Below, piece after piece: positions 17,383-25,550 of a stretch of DNA of 28,469 nucleotides. The stretch covers positions 1,088 to 29,556 of the forward strand of contig MENC01000202.1 of the NCBI GenBank assembly GCA_001768155.1, written 5' to 3'. Under the pieces are notes generated by a model. The model was not told where the DNA came from and did not search any database. It saw nothing but the letters and a program-made list of their open reading frames with translations. The position numbers and the translations under genes are program-made. The DNA is from Bacteroidetes bacterium GWA2_30_7 (GTDB lineage Bacteria; Bacteroidota; Bacteroidia; Bacteroidales; GWF2-33-38). The number at the start of each line of letters is the position of its first letter. Within the stretch, counting starts at the first letter, position 1.

Positions 17383-17421
17383 ACTATTTAAGTTTTAATA
17401 ATTTATACTAATCTACAACAT

Positions 17422-17958
17422 TTATACATTAAATCCAAAAATAAAAAAATAATATTCTTCAGAAAACTGCTCAAAACAATATTCAAGTTTGCTGTCAGTT
17501 CTTTTTACTATATCAATCATTCCTAATCCACCACCGCCTTTTTCCGAAAATTCTTCGTTATTTAAAACCATTTTATAAAGAGCTTTAATTTCTTCATGTG
17601 ATAATGAATTTAACTGTTCAATTCTGTCTTTTATAAAATGAATTTTATCTTTTTTAATAAAATTTCCAGTTATTACTTTAAAATTTTCACCATATTTTAA
17701 AACTGAAAAAATTGCATATTTATCAGGATTACCATTAAATTGATATTGCTCCGAATGATGATATAAGTTTTGTAAAGATTCAACTAATACATTATAAAGC
17801 TTTTTTGTTTGCCTAGAGTTATTATCAATTTCTTGTAGCTTATTCTCAATCATTTCTAACGTATCTGCAATTAATTCAGATGAAATAGAACCTTTATAAG
17901 TAAATAAAACATCATTTTTACTTATACTATCATACCAAGAATCTAAACTAAAACTCAT
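17422..17958 (-). CDS. siaB: SiaB-family protein kinase
   Basis: SiaB (178 residues) is a kinase of the GHKL/anti-sigma-like type that phosphorylates SiaC. The ATP-binding N-box is visible as VLVESLQNLYHHS (Glu60, Asn64), and the G-box as GGGGLGMIDIVKR at 141-153. These, together with the next gene being SiaC, make the call strong. The usual companion phosphatase SiaA (PP2C/SpoIIE type with sensor) is absent from the window; it may be elsewhere in the genome or its role may be taken by another SpoIIE phosphatase. A TATATTTG box 39-46 bases upstream of the start is a possible promoter. Confidence 0.9.
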   Translation of the reverse strand: MSFSLDSWYDSISKNDVLFTYKGSISSELIADTLEMIENKLQEIDNNSRQTKKLYNVLVESLQNLYHHSEQYQFNGNPDKYAIFSVLKYGENFKVITGNFIKKDKIHFIKDRIEQLNSLSHEEIKALYKMVLNNEEFSEKGGGGLGMIDIVKRTDSKLEYCFEQFSEEYYFFIFGFNV

Positions 17959-17996
17959 TAATTTACTTTACAAACTAGATAAAATCCTTACTGACA

Positions 17997-18004
17997 CAAA
18001 TATA
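17997..18004 (-). promoter_or_regulatory. Possible -7 box of the siaB-siaC unit
   Basis: On the minus strand the sequence reads TATATTTG, fitting TAnnTTTG, with a 38-base gap to the siaB start. No TTTG lies at the expected distance upstream, so this is a half match. Confidence 0.35.
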
Positions 18005-18090
18005 AAAAAAATATTAATAATATATCATAAATTTAAAATAGTTGAACGCAGTTTATTAATTTTTTTTTTAAATTATCAATAATTGGCGAC

Positions 18091-18114
18091 AGATTGCTTC
18101 GTAACTCGTAACTA
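18091..18114. repeat. Decayed copy of the GATTGCTTCGT palindrome
   Basis: The first 11 bases GATTGCTTCGT match the element copies at 21999-22022 and 22971-22994 exactly. The rest differs at five positions. It lies in the 233-base gap between siaB and the small lipoprotein gene; the remainder of that gap is A/T runs with nothing else visible. Confidence 0.45.
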
Positions 18115-18191
18115 CAATATACCACGAAATAGCAAGGTACGGAACTATCTTAATTTTAATTTTTTATTTTTTTTTACTGATTTTTGAGAAC

Positions 18192-18698
18192 TTACTTATT
18201 GTTCCTGATATATTTATATGTACTATTCCAAATATTGTTTCCAGAATAAGTTTTGAGAAAAGTTACCAAATCTTTTGTGCTGTTAATTTCATATTTCACA
18301 GAATCTTTATGAATTGTAGAAAAAATTAAAGAATCGTTAGAAAGATTAAACTTTATTATTAGAAAACCATCTTCAAGTTTATCTTTTTCGTAAAATCTAA
18401 CATTTGCATATTCGTTAGGTTTTAGTTTGGTTAAGAATGCTTTAGCCATTACAAATGAATCCGGATATTCATCAGGAATCATTTTTAAATTATAATTCTT
18501 ATTATCTATACTTGTTACTTCTAAAATATGTTTTTCTGTTGATGAACTTGTATCATTTTTAATTTCGATAAATCTCCAACTTCCAATTAAATCACTTTTA
18601 TAATATGATTTATTTTCTTTTCCGGCAGGAAATGACGAAAAATAATCACTACAAGAAGAAAAAAAAGATAATAGTAAAATAAAGAATATTAGTCTCAT
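18192..18698 (-). CDS. Small lipoprotein of unknown function (168 aa)
   Basis: The protein starts with a short lipoprotein signal (MRLIFFILLLSFFSSC, Cys16). The mature part has alternating strands: LIGSWRFIEIKND, HILEVTSIDNKNYNLKM, GFLIIKFNLSNDSLIFST. The opening 'LxGxWxxxxI' followed by repeated strands is reminiscent of lipocalin-like lipoproteins in Bacteroidota, but this is only a shape argument. It lies 233 bases upstream of siaB on the same strand. That gap contains a decayed copy of the GATTGCTTCGT repeat (18091-18114) and long A/T runs, so a shared transcript is uncertain. Confidence 0.72.
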   Translation of the reverse strand: MRLIFFILLLSFFSSCSDYFSSFPAGKENKSYYKSDLIGSWRFIEIKNDTSSSTEKHILEVTSIDNKNYNLKMIPDEYPDSFVMAKAFLTKLKPNEYANVRFYEKDKLEDGFLIIKFNLSNDSLIFSTIHKDSVKYEINSTKDLVTFLKTYSGNNIWNSTYKYIRNNK

Positions 18699-18791
18699 AA
18701 TAAAAATATAAAGTTTTTAAAAAAAATAAAAGTACAAAAATTTCAAAAATTATTTTACCTTTAATTGATTATTTTAATGTTTTAATAGTTA

Positions 18792-19547
18792 ATGATAAAC
18801 AATAAGAAGGTTGTAGTAGTGATGCCGGCTTATAATGCCGAAAAAACACTTCGAGAAACGTATAGTGAAATTCCATTTGATATTGTTGATGACGTAATTA
18901 TTGTAGATGATTGTAGTAAAGACCGAACCATAGAAGTTGCAAAAGAGTTAGGAATTACTCATATAATAAAACACGAAGTAAATAAAGGATATGGAGGTAA
19001 TCAAAAAACATGTTACAACAAAGCATTAAGTTTAGAAGCCGATATTGTAATAATGCTTCATCCTGATTATCAATATACTCCACGACTTATTCCATCAATA
19101 ACATATTTAATTGCTTTTGATTTATACCATGTAGTTTTAGGCTCACGAATACTTGGAAATGGAGCAATAAAAGGAGGAATGCCGATATATAAATTTCTGT
19201 TTAATAGATTTTTGACTTTTTTTCAAAATATCTTAATTGGAGCAAAACTATCTGAATATCACACTGGTTATAGAGCATTTTCAAAAGAGGTTTTGCAAAA
19301 AATAAACTATAAAGCAAATTCCGATAATTTTGTATTCGATAATCAAATGTTATCGCAAATAATCTTTGCCGGATACGAAATTGCCGAAGTTACTTGTCCT
19401 ACAAAATATTTTGCCGAAGCATCGTCAATAAATTTGAAAAATAGTACCATTTATGGACTTGGTGTTTTGAGCACATCGTTTAAACATTTATTCCAAAAAC
19501 TCGGAATTGCAAAATACGAAATGTACAATTTGAAAAAAAATGACTGA
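18792..19547 (+). CDS. Family 2 glycosyltransferase
   Basis: This 251-residue GT-A fold enzyme transfers a sugar from an activated donor, probably to a lipid or glycan precursor on the cytoplasmic side of the membrane. The nucleotide-binding motif VVVVMPAYNAEKTL starts at residue 7, and IIVDDCSKDRT is at 36-46. The usual DxD-type metal site appears as MLHPDYQY (88-95), a form seen in one branch of dolichyl-phosphate-mannose-synthase-like GT2 proteins. The acceptor-side motif EYHTGYRAF is at 155-163. There is no C-terminal membrane domain. The next gene, a methyltransferase, overlaps by 8 bases, so the two are translationally coupled and probably act on one surface glycan or glycolipid. Confidence 0.88.
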   Translation: MINNKKVVVVMPAYNAEKTLRETYSEIPFDIVDDVIIVDDCSKDRTIEVAKELGITHIIKHEVNKGYGGNQKTCYNKALSLEADIVIMLHPDYQYTPRLIPSITYLIAFDLYHVVLGSRILGNGAIKGGMPIYKFLFNRFLTFFQNILIGAKLSEYHTGYRAFSKEVLQKINYKANSDNFVFDNQMLSQIIFAGYEIAEVTCPTKYFAEASSINLKNSTIYGLGVLSTSFKHLFQKLGIAKYEMYNLKKND

Positions 19548-20508
19548 TTCGGTTAATCCCTGCGGATTCTGTAAAACAACCAATAGCAAAATAATGTATC
19601 CTGTGTCTGATATTTTCGGACATAATTTCAATATCAATAAATGTAATAATTGCTATGCTTTTTTTCTTTCGCCTACGCCAACTTTCGAGCAATTAGATAT
19701 GGCTTACGATTCGACGTATTATGGAAGCAACGAAAAAAAGTTTTCATTTCCAGTTATTGAACAAGTGCTGGACTATTTCCGAAGCGGAAGAGCCAGAAAA
19801 TTAGCAAAATATCTAAAAGAAAACGATGCTGTATTGGATATTGGCTGCGGAAACGGAAGATTTCTGATGTATTTGAATAAAATCGGAAATTACAAACTTT
19901 TTGGAACAGAACTACCCGGAAATTCTGCCGAACGAACATCAAAAATTAAAGAAATTAATTTGAAAATCGGAATGCTGGAACATTCAGATTTTGAGCCTGA
20001 AACATTTTCGGCAATTACACTTTTTCACGTTTTTGAACATTTAACCGAACCTAAAACAATTCTCGAAATTATTTCAAAAATTATAAAACCCAAAGGCATT
20101 TTAATAATGTCGTTTCCCAATATCGACAGCTTACAGGCAAAGTGGTTTAAGGGAAAATGGCTTCACCTTGACCCTCCACGACATTTGTTTTTCTTTGCAC
20201 CAAACGATTTTGAAAAACTGTTGAATTGTTATGGTTTTGAGCTGGTTGGCAAACAGTTTATGTCGTTTGAACAAAATCCATACGGAATGGTTCAAAGTAT
20301 TTTAAATAAAATAGTTACAAGGCGTGAAGTTTTATTCGAGCGACTTAAAGGAAATAACCATTACGCAAAGGAATATTCAAAATTAAATATTTTGCTGCAA
20401 AAGTTATTTTTTATTGCCACAATGCCGGTTTTTATGATTACAGATATTTTTGTAAGCCTTGCAGGGAAGGGGGCTACTGTGGAGTTTGTTTTTAGGAAGA
20501 GGAAATGA
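19540..20508 (+). CDS. SAM-dependent methyltransferase with N-terminal zinc-binding motif
   Basis: The 322-residue protein begins with paired cysteines C8/C11 and C35/C38 (PCGFC, KCNNC), which probably bind zinc. It then has a class I Rossmann methyltransferase core: motif I LDIGCGNGRF at 99-108, acidic Glu124 after strand 2, and LFHVFEHL at 161-168. ADP-binding-like C-terminal segments PRHLFFFAPNDFEKLL are typical of the Methyltransf_23 type used in sugar and lipid biosynthesis. A final hydrophobic stretch (FFIATMPVFMITDIFVSLAG) may touch the membrane. The 8-base overlap with the glycosyltransferase points to one pathway. The methyl acceptor is not known. Confidence 0.88.
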   Translation: MTDSVNPCGFCKTTNSKIMYPVSDIFGHNFNINKCNNCYAFFLSPTPTFEQLDMAYDSTYYGSNEKKFSFPVIEQVLDYFRSGRARKLAKYLKENDAVLDIGCGNGRFLMYLNKIGNYKLFGTELPGNSAERTSKIKEINLKIGMLEHSDFEPETFSAITLFHVFEHLTEPKTILEIISKIIKPKGILIMSFPNIDSLQAKWFKGKWLHLDPPRHLFFFAPNDFEKLLNCYGFELVGKQFMSFEQNPYGMVQSILNKIVTRREVLFERLKGNNHYAKEYSKLNILLQKLFFIATMPVFMITDIFVSLAGKGATVEFVFRKRK

Positions 20509-20615
20509 AAATTCTATTTAGAGCGAATAAAATTTTAACATATAGTAAATATACACGCAATATGCAGGAATATTGGCGTTGTAAAGCATTTAACAAATTA
20601 GTAGTAACAGTTAAT

Positions 20616-21119
20616 ATGAGATTCAGATTTTACACGATAAAATTTATTGTATTATTGATTCTGTTGATACCATTTTATAGTTGTCTTTCAGTTGCGAAGA
20701 TTGGCGATTTTCCAAAATCTTCTACTGAAATTAATTTTGATAAATATTCAACAGAATACCAAGATAAAAAAGATCCAATTAGAACTTCCAATAAGTCTAA
20801 TGAATATTTCTTTGAACGAAATATAATAATGACAGAAGAAGATTTAACAGAAATCATCAAAGATGCATTAAAGGAAAAAGGCTACACAATATTTTCTTTT
20901 AGCCTCGAAAATGATAATGTTATTGGAAAACGTGGAATGCAAGCAAATGAATGGAATTCAATCACTGGAGTGTATTATAAAAATGACATTAATAAACAAA
21001 AATTACAAATTTATATAAATACGAAGATAACACAGGACTTTACTGGTGGGTGGAGCGAGAATAGAGCGAAAAAGATAGGATTGATAATTGACGCTAAGAT
21101 TGATTCAAAGAAAGAATAA
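20616..21119 (+). CDS. Small lipoprotein of unknown function (167 aa)
   Basis: The frame opens earlier, at 20505, but the ATG at 20616 starts a good lipoprotein signal (FIVLLILLIPFYSC, Cys23), so I use that. The earlier 37 codons are basic and overlap the methyltransferase stop. The mature part has helix-strand alternation: IIMTEEDLTEIIKDALKEKG, then YTIFSFSLENDNVIGKRGM, and strands near LQIYINTKITQDF. No family is recognised. The pattern of a short helix followed by three strands is similar to small ferredoxin-like domains found in periplasmic lipoproteins. It lies 107 bases after the methyltransferase gene. Confidence 0.65.
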   Translation: MRFRFYTIKFIVLLILLIPFYSCLSVAKIGDFPKSSTEINFDKYSTEYQDKKDPIRTSNKSNEYFFERNIIMTEEDLTEIIKDALKEKGYTIFSFSLENDNVIGKRGMQANEWNSITGVYYKNDINKQKLQIYINTKITQDFTGGWSENRAKKIGLIIDAKIDSKKE

Positions 21120-21227
21120 AATGTCCTACTACAATTGCTCATACCCAATGTGAGTTTCGAGAGATTATATCACCTTCAGGTAAGTTGGACAGATTCAGGT
21201 AAAATCTAGTCGCAGTTGTTAAATTAA

Positions 21228-21983
21228 TTACAAATACCCCATCACAAAATAAACAACATAACCCGATATTTCGTGCATTATCAAAGTCCAATTGCTAAGT
21301 GCATCTACATTTGGAACAATTAAATGGTCGATTATATACCTTCTATCACCTGAATATCTGTCAACAACATAAGGAGTAACCTTAAAACCAACATTTTCAA
21401 AACAGCCTTTTGCCCGTCTCATGTGAAATGCAGATGTTATTAATAAACAACTACTTGAATCTGGAATAATTTTTTGGGATTCTATTGCATTTTCTCTTGT
21501 ATTTCGCGATATGTCTTCATATTCAATATCTTCGGAAGGAATACCAATTATTATTAAATGCGATTTAATTACTGCGGCTTCGTTATAATCGGCATCGACA
21601 ATGCTTCCCGAGCCACCAGAAAGGAATATTTTTTTTATTTTGCCCAATTTGTATAATTCAACAGCTTGGTAAACTCTATCGAAACTGCGTATAACACCAA
21701 TTCTATCAAACTGTTTATCGTACCAACTAACTCCGCCTAAAACAATTCCGTAATCATATTGAACCGTTATTGAATCAGTATTAAGTGCTTTAATTTCCCA
21801 AAAACGGAATACTTCGTCAACTATAAATGAATTTGTGAAAACTAAAAAAAGAACTAAGGTTATTATAAAACCACGTTTTTTTCGTTTAATGTTTTTAGTA
21901 AATATTGAATAAATCAAAAGTCCTAATATCCAAGTGATTGGAGTTATTAAAAAGAGTAATATTTTAGATAAATAAAAAAACAT
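21228..21983 (-). CDS. YdcF/DUF218 family membrane protein
   Basis: I choose the ATG at 21983 (MFFYLSKILLFL), giving 251 residues. The frame can start at 22058, but those 25 extra codons translate the palindromic repeat (VIARNEAI) and overlap the upstream gene. Two membrane helices at the N-terminus (FYLSKILLFLITPITWILGL, then the segment around ITLVLFLVFTN) precede the DUF218 domain: DYGIVLGGVSW, IFLSGGSGS, NTRENAIES and LLITSAFHMRRA. Relatives such as SanA and ElyC are linked to envelope integrity and peptidoglycan precursor use in E. coli, so a cell-wall role is plausible. It closes the minus-strand run that begins with ribD. Confidence 0.85.
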   Translation of the reverse strand: MFFYLSKILLFLITPITWILGLLIYSIFTKNIKRKKRGFIITLVLFLVFTNSFIVDEVFRFWEIKALNTDSITVQYDYGIVLGGVSWYDKQFDRIGVIRSFDRVYQAVELYKLGKIKKIFLSGGSGSIVDADYNEAAVIKSHLIIIGIPSEDIEYEDISRNTRENAIESQKIIPDSSSCLLITSAFHMRRAKGCFENVGFKVTPYVVDRYSGDRRYIIDHLIVPNVDALSNWTLIMHEISGYVVYFVMGYL

Positions 21984-21998
21984 TTTCAAAAAAATTAA

Positions 21999-22022
21999 GA
22001 TTGCTTCGTTCCTCGCAATAAC
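21999..22022 (-). repeat. Palindromic repeat copy (GATTGCTTCGT element)
   Basis: The sequence GATTGCTTCGTTCCTCGCAA then TAAC matches the copy at 22971-22994 at 23 of 24 positions. ATTGC and GCAAT form a short stem. It lies between the GNAT gene stop (22043) and the real start of the YdcF gene (21983). Read in the YdcF frame it gives VIARNEAI. Confidence 0.8.
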
Positions 22023-22042
22023 GCTGTAATTTTTATATTTTA

Positions 22043-23236
22043 TTAAGTAAAAACACAATCTCCATCGCCATCTTGAATAACGAAATTATTACTATCGAAA
22101 TATTCTTTTAAATTATTAGAAATCAAATATTCACGAATCATTTTTTTCTTAAATAAACTATTTGTTTTTTGTTTCAAAAGTTGGTCAGAAATTTCATTAT
22201 TATAAGTTGTAAAAGTAGAAATTTTTAATTCAATTATCTGTTGCAAAATAACAAGAATTATTTCATGCAAATATTTTGATTTGTAAATGCAATATGGCAA
22301 TTTTAATGTGTTTTCTCGTTTTGTAAAAAACAGAAAAGCAACAACTTCATTGTTTTTGTTTCTTAATTTACAGCAAAAATTTTCAAAAGATTTAGCAACT
22401 GCTGAAAAGTAATATCTCTTATTAAGCGAATCAATTTTATCTGATTGAATAATCCAAGGATATTTAATAATCCAGTTAAAATCAACAGTTTCACGCTTAA
22501 ACAATTGTGTATTATTGTTTGAATTTATAAAGTTTTCTATTTCAGAATCAAATTTTGAAATTCGTTCAAGCTTTAACGATGAACTATTTTTATTTATAAA
22601 TAGAAAGCGAATATCAAACACAAAGTTTAAAACATTGTCTGTAATTGAAAGTAGGGATTTAATTTTGTGAAAAATCCTTTTCTTTGGAGGCAAAATGTGT
22701 TGTAAATCAAAACGATTGTAAAGTCTGATTCCGTTTAAGAAAGTTGAATTATTAAATGAATTTGTTTTTAAATACAGTTTTTTTGAAAGTGGTGCAAATT
22801 CGGTAATTAATATATTGCCACTCCATTCCGATAAGGCTTTTTCTACCAGTTGTGTTCCGAGCCCTTCTCCTCTCATCGTTTCATCTACCCAAAAACAGCT
22901 AAACCAGCCGAATTTTAGTTTTTCAATAATATTGCTATTGTTCGTGAAGCTATCTGTTAATGTTTGAATAGATTGCTTCGTTCCTCGCAATGACGAATCT
23001 CTATGTTTTGTAAGGGATTCTATAAATAAAAAATCTGGTAATATGCCCATGTAGCCAACTATTTCATTGTTTTTGAAGGCAATAATCATTATTATGTCGT
23101 TTTTGTCGGCTCGTGGATTGTGGAAATGCGATTTAGCACGATGTAACGAAATAGGAATATTTTTAAAATTGTAAAACCGCTCCAAATTAATGAGTTGTTC
23201 AAGTTCCACGATATTATATAATTTCAACTCTATCAA
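22043..23236 (-). CDS. GNAT-fold acyltransferase with an in-frame repeat insertion
   Basis: The 397-residue protein has a GNAT domain in its first half. Acetyl-CoA-binding motif A is VDETMRGEGLG (residues 117-127, R/Q-x-x-G-x-G/A type), after GWFSCFWV, with ILITEFAPLSKKLY as motif B. The start is TTG at 23236 and overlaps the deacetylase stop as TTGA. Residues 79-91 (RDSSLRGTKQSIQ) are encoded by a palindromic repeat (22971-22994) in the loop before the last core strands; the reading frame is kept. The C-terminal 200 residues look like a second GNAT-like half (VVAFLFFTKRENTLKL). Because it sits with a polysaccharide deacetylase, it may acylate an amino-sugar or peptide in the same surface glycan; that is inference. 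Confidence 0.8.
   Translation of the reverse strand: MIELKLYNIVELEQLINLERFYNFKNIPISLHRAKSHFHNPRADKNDIIMIIAFKNNEIVGYMGILPDFLFIESLTKHRDSSLRGTKQSIQTLTDSFTNNSNIIEKLKFGWFSCFWVDETMRGEGLGTQLVEKALSEWSGNILITEFAPLSKKLYLKTNSFNNSTFLNGIRLYNRFDLQHILPPKKRIFHKIKSLLSITDNVLNFVFDIRFLFINKNSSSLKLERISKFDSEIENFINSNNNTQLFKRETVDFNWIIKYPWIIQSDKIDSLNKRYYFSAVAKSFENFCCKLRNKNNEVVAFLFFTKRENTLKLPYCIYKSKYLHEIILVILQQIIELKISTFTTYNNEISDQLLKQKTNSLFKKKMIREYLISNNLKEYFDSNNFVIQDGDGDCVFT
22971..22994 (-). repeat. Palindromic repeat copy inside the GNAT gene
   Basis: GATTGCTTCGTTCCTCGCAA then TGAC lies inside the coding sequence and is read in frame as SSLRGTKQSI. Flanking AGATT and AATCT extend the palindrome. It is the best preserved of three copies in the window. 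Confidence 0.85.
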
Positions 23237-24258
23237 GTTCTTTTGATTTTATTTTTCCCAAAAATAGCTCTAAAAATGTAATAAATAAGCTCAGAATTAA
23301 TTATTTGTTTTGCCGATAAATTATTCATTTCTAACGATATTCTTTGAATGTTTTTTACTGCTGAATCGGCTTTAATTCCGGCACAACCGAACGAAATATC
23401 AACTTTGTTTTGATTATAAACTTCATCGAAAAATTGCTTTGAAACTCCATAATCGGTAAACGGAAATGAGAAATATTTATATTTAATGCCAAAGTCGTTA
23501 CAAATTCTATTTGTGCTTTTAATGGTTTGATTTAGTTGCTCTTCATATGAAATAAACCTGTATTCTGGATGGTCGATGCTGTGTGAACCAAAACGAAAAC
23601 CTTGTTCTTTGAGTGATAATATTTGTTTTGAAGTGAGATATGGCTTATTCTCCCTTAAATATTTTGTGAAATTATAATTTGCAGTGTTTGCCAAATTGGT
23701 TAAAATATCTTTATTTTCATAATTAATTAGCTGTAAGTGCTTTATGAGCTTTTTAAATTCTCGTCTAATTAGATAATTTGCATACTTACCTGCATCAATA
23801 TTTGGTTTCGATAAAAGAGTGTATTCAATTAATAAACTTGTTTTGTATCTGTAAAACAATGCTTTATTGTCGATAAATTCAGAATTTAAAAAGCAAATTG
23901 CAGGTATTCCTTTTCGATATAAAATTGGAGCAATAATGTCGTGAAACTCTCTTAGTCCATCGTCAAAAGTAAGTAAAAATGAAGGTTTTGTAATTGTTTT
24001 TTTATTCTGTATATAATAATCTAAATCAGCATAATCTAGTGGTTTGTAATTTTTTAAAAGAAATTCTAAATCAGCTTCAAATTGCTTAACAGTTTTTACT
24101 TGATATAAATGTTTTATATGAATAGGTGCTTCATCGGAAATGCAATGGTAAAAAGGAAAAATAACTTTTTGTCCTGTGATATTTGTGAGAGTTTTGGTTG
24201 GAATATTTCCAGCTAATTTATTGATTGAGTGTATAAAGTTTTCACGAATTTTTAGCAT
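23233..24258 (-). CDS. Polysaccharide deacetylase family protein
   Basis: This 341-residue NodB-type protein would remove N-acetyl groups from a sugar polymer or lipid-linked sugar. Motif 1 TFDDG is at 97-101, with Asp99 as the likely catalytic base and Asp100 as a metal ligand. Motif 2 HSIDH is at 226-230 (metal ligands His226 and His230). SFPFTDYG near 264-271 corresponds to motif 3, where the usual RxPY/FG is changed to F-P-F. A roughly 70-residue helical insertion lies between motifs 1 and 2 (about 135-205). No signal peptide is seen, so it is probably cytoplasmic. It overlaps ribD upstream by 7 bases and the GNAT gene downstream by 4. Confidence 0.87.
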   Translation of the reverse strand: MLKIRENFIHSINKLAGNIPTKTLTNITGQKVIFPFYHCISDEAPIHIKHLYQVKTVKQFEADLEFLLKNYKPLDYADLDYYIQNKKTITKPSFLLTFDDGLREFHDIIAPILYRKGIPAICFLNSEFIDNKALFYRYKTSLLIEYTLLSKPNIDAGKYANYLIRREFKKLIKHLQLINYENKDILTNLANTANYNFTKYLRENKPYLTSKQILSLKEQGFRFGSHSIDHPEYRFISYEEQLNQTIKSTNRICNDFGIKYKYFSFPFTDYGVSKQFFDEVYNQNKVDISFGCAGIKADSAVKNIQRISLEMNNLSAKQIINSELIYYIFRAIFGKNKIKRT

Positions 24259-25298
24259 GGAACAATAATTTCATGAATATTTCCATCAATTATTTCACGT
24301 TTTATATAATTTCCTATTAAGGTTGGTGCTTTAATTCCATTATGGAATTTAATTTTTGAAGTAAAAACACCGGCTTCGTCCCATAAATTTTTTTGAATAA
24401 ATGTATTTAATAGCATCGAACCGCCCTCAACCATAATTGATTGTATTTTTCGTTTATGAAGTATAGTTAGCATTTGCTCTAACCAGTTTTCATCAAAATC
24501 AATATTTATGTACTCTGTATTTGGCGAACTTACTTCATTTTTAACCTCTGTAAAAATAAGTGTTGGAATTGAGCCATCAAACAAATACAAACTTTTTGTA
24601 AGACGTAATGTTCTGTCAATTACAATTCTTGTTGGGTTTTTGCCTGTCCATTCACGTGTATTTAATTTTGGATTATCTAATAATGCGGTTTGAGTGCCAA
24701 CCATAATTGCTTGTTCTTCGGAACGCCATTTATGAGTTAAAATTCGGTGAAATTTATCAGAAATATTTGCAGGAGATTTATCGCTCGAAGTCCTTATTCT
24801 ATCTATAAATCCATCGCTGGTTTGTGCCCATTTTAATAAAATAAAAGGTCGCTTTTTTTCGTGAAATGTAAAAAATCTTTTGTTTAACTCTCTACATTCT
24901 TTTTCTAAAACTCCAACTTTGACATTACATCCGGCATCGAAAAGCTTTTTTATTCCATTTTCGCAAACAATTTCGTTCACATCGGTAGTTCCAATTACAA
25001 CATTTGGAATTTTATTTTCGATGATAAAATCGGCACAGGGAGGGGTTTTGCCAAAATGCGAACAGGGTTCGAGATTAACATAAAGTGTTGCTTTTTGTAA
25101 AAGAGATTTGTCTTTTACCGAATTTATTGCATTAACTTCTGCGTGAGCTTTTCCATATTGCTGATGAAAGCCTTCTCCAATAATTTGATTATCAAACACA
25201 ATTACAGAGCCAACCATCGGATTTGGAGCAGTATTACCAAGCCCCAGAGATGCCAACTCAAGGCAACGGTGCATGTATTTTTCTGAAAATTGAAACAT
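24252..25298 (-). CDS. ribD: Bifunctional riboflavin biosynthesis protein RibD
   Basis: RibD carries out two steps of riboflavin synthesis: deamination of the pyrimidine intermediate, then reduction of its ribosyl side chain with NADPH. The 348 residues show the deaminase with zinc site His52-Ala-Glu54 (HAEVNA), Cys79 and Cys88 (PCSHFGKTPPC), and the opening APNPMVGSV at 24-32. The reductase follows from about 150: PFILLKWAQTSDGFI, then the NADP-binding MVEGGSMLLN at 289-298. The protein is normal length. It heads a four-gene minus-strand run with overlapping ends, but the downstream genes are unrelated to flavin synthesis. I found no FMN riboswitch in the upstream gap. Confidence 0.95.
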   Translation of the reverse strand: MFQFSEKYMHRCLELASLGLGNTAPNPMVGSVIVFDNQIIGEGFHQQYGKAHAEVNAINSVKDKSLLQKATLYVNLEPCSHFGKTPPCADFIIENKIPNVVIGTTDVNEIVCENGIKKLFDAGCNVKVGVLEKECRELNKRFFTFHEKKRPFILLKWAQTSDGFIDRIRTSSDKSPANISDKFHRILTHKWRSEEQAIMVGTQTALLDNPKLNTREWTGKNPTRIVIDRTLRLTKSLYLFDGSIPTLIFTEVKNEVSSPNTEYINIDFDENWLEQMLTILHKRKIQSIMVEGGSMLLNTFIQKNLWDEAGVFTSKIKFHNGIKAPTLIGNYIKREIIDGNIHEIIVPC

Positions 25299-25439
25299 TA
25301 ATGCAAAATTAAATCAATTTTTTAAATTGGGTGCTTAAATGACTTTTATTCAAAATTTATATCGTTTTATTTTTAAACGAAATTTTGTATATTCTCAATA
25401 CATAAGGGTAAAATCCATATCTGTACAAAATCCAATAGA

Positions 25440-25550
25440 ACACAGATGAAACGGATTAGACTGATTGGTCTTGGGTCTAATTGGCTGATGAGGTTAATGA
25501 AACGTTTGTAAATGCTTATTATTTTTAATCAAATCAGCCGTTTTAACCCA
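25440..25550. repeat. Degenerate 'ACGGATTxxACTGATT' inverted element
   Basis: ACACAGATGAAACGGATTAG near 25440 is followed about 70 bases later by AATCAGCCGTTTTAACCC. Read on the other strand, the second arm gives AAAACGGCTGATT, matching AAACGGATTxxxCTGATT in part. Elements with 'ACACAGATxxAACGGATT' recur between Bacteroidota genes. I see it as a decayed dispersed element. Confidence 0.4.

Noticed and set aside
20505..20615. 37-codon N-terminal extension of the 167-residue lipoprotein
   Set aside because: It is basic and overlaps the methyltransferase stop; the ATG at 20616 starts directly in front of a lipoprotein signal.
21984..22058. 25 extra codons at the start of the YdcF gene, including VIARNEAI
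   Set aside because: They translate the palindromic repeat and overlap the GNAT gene; the ATG at 21983 begins a proper membrane helix.
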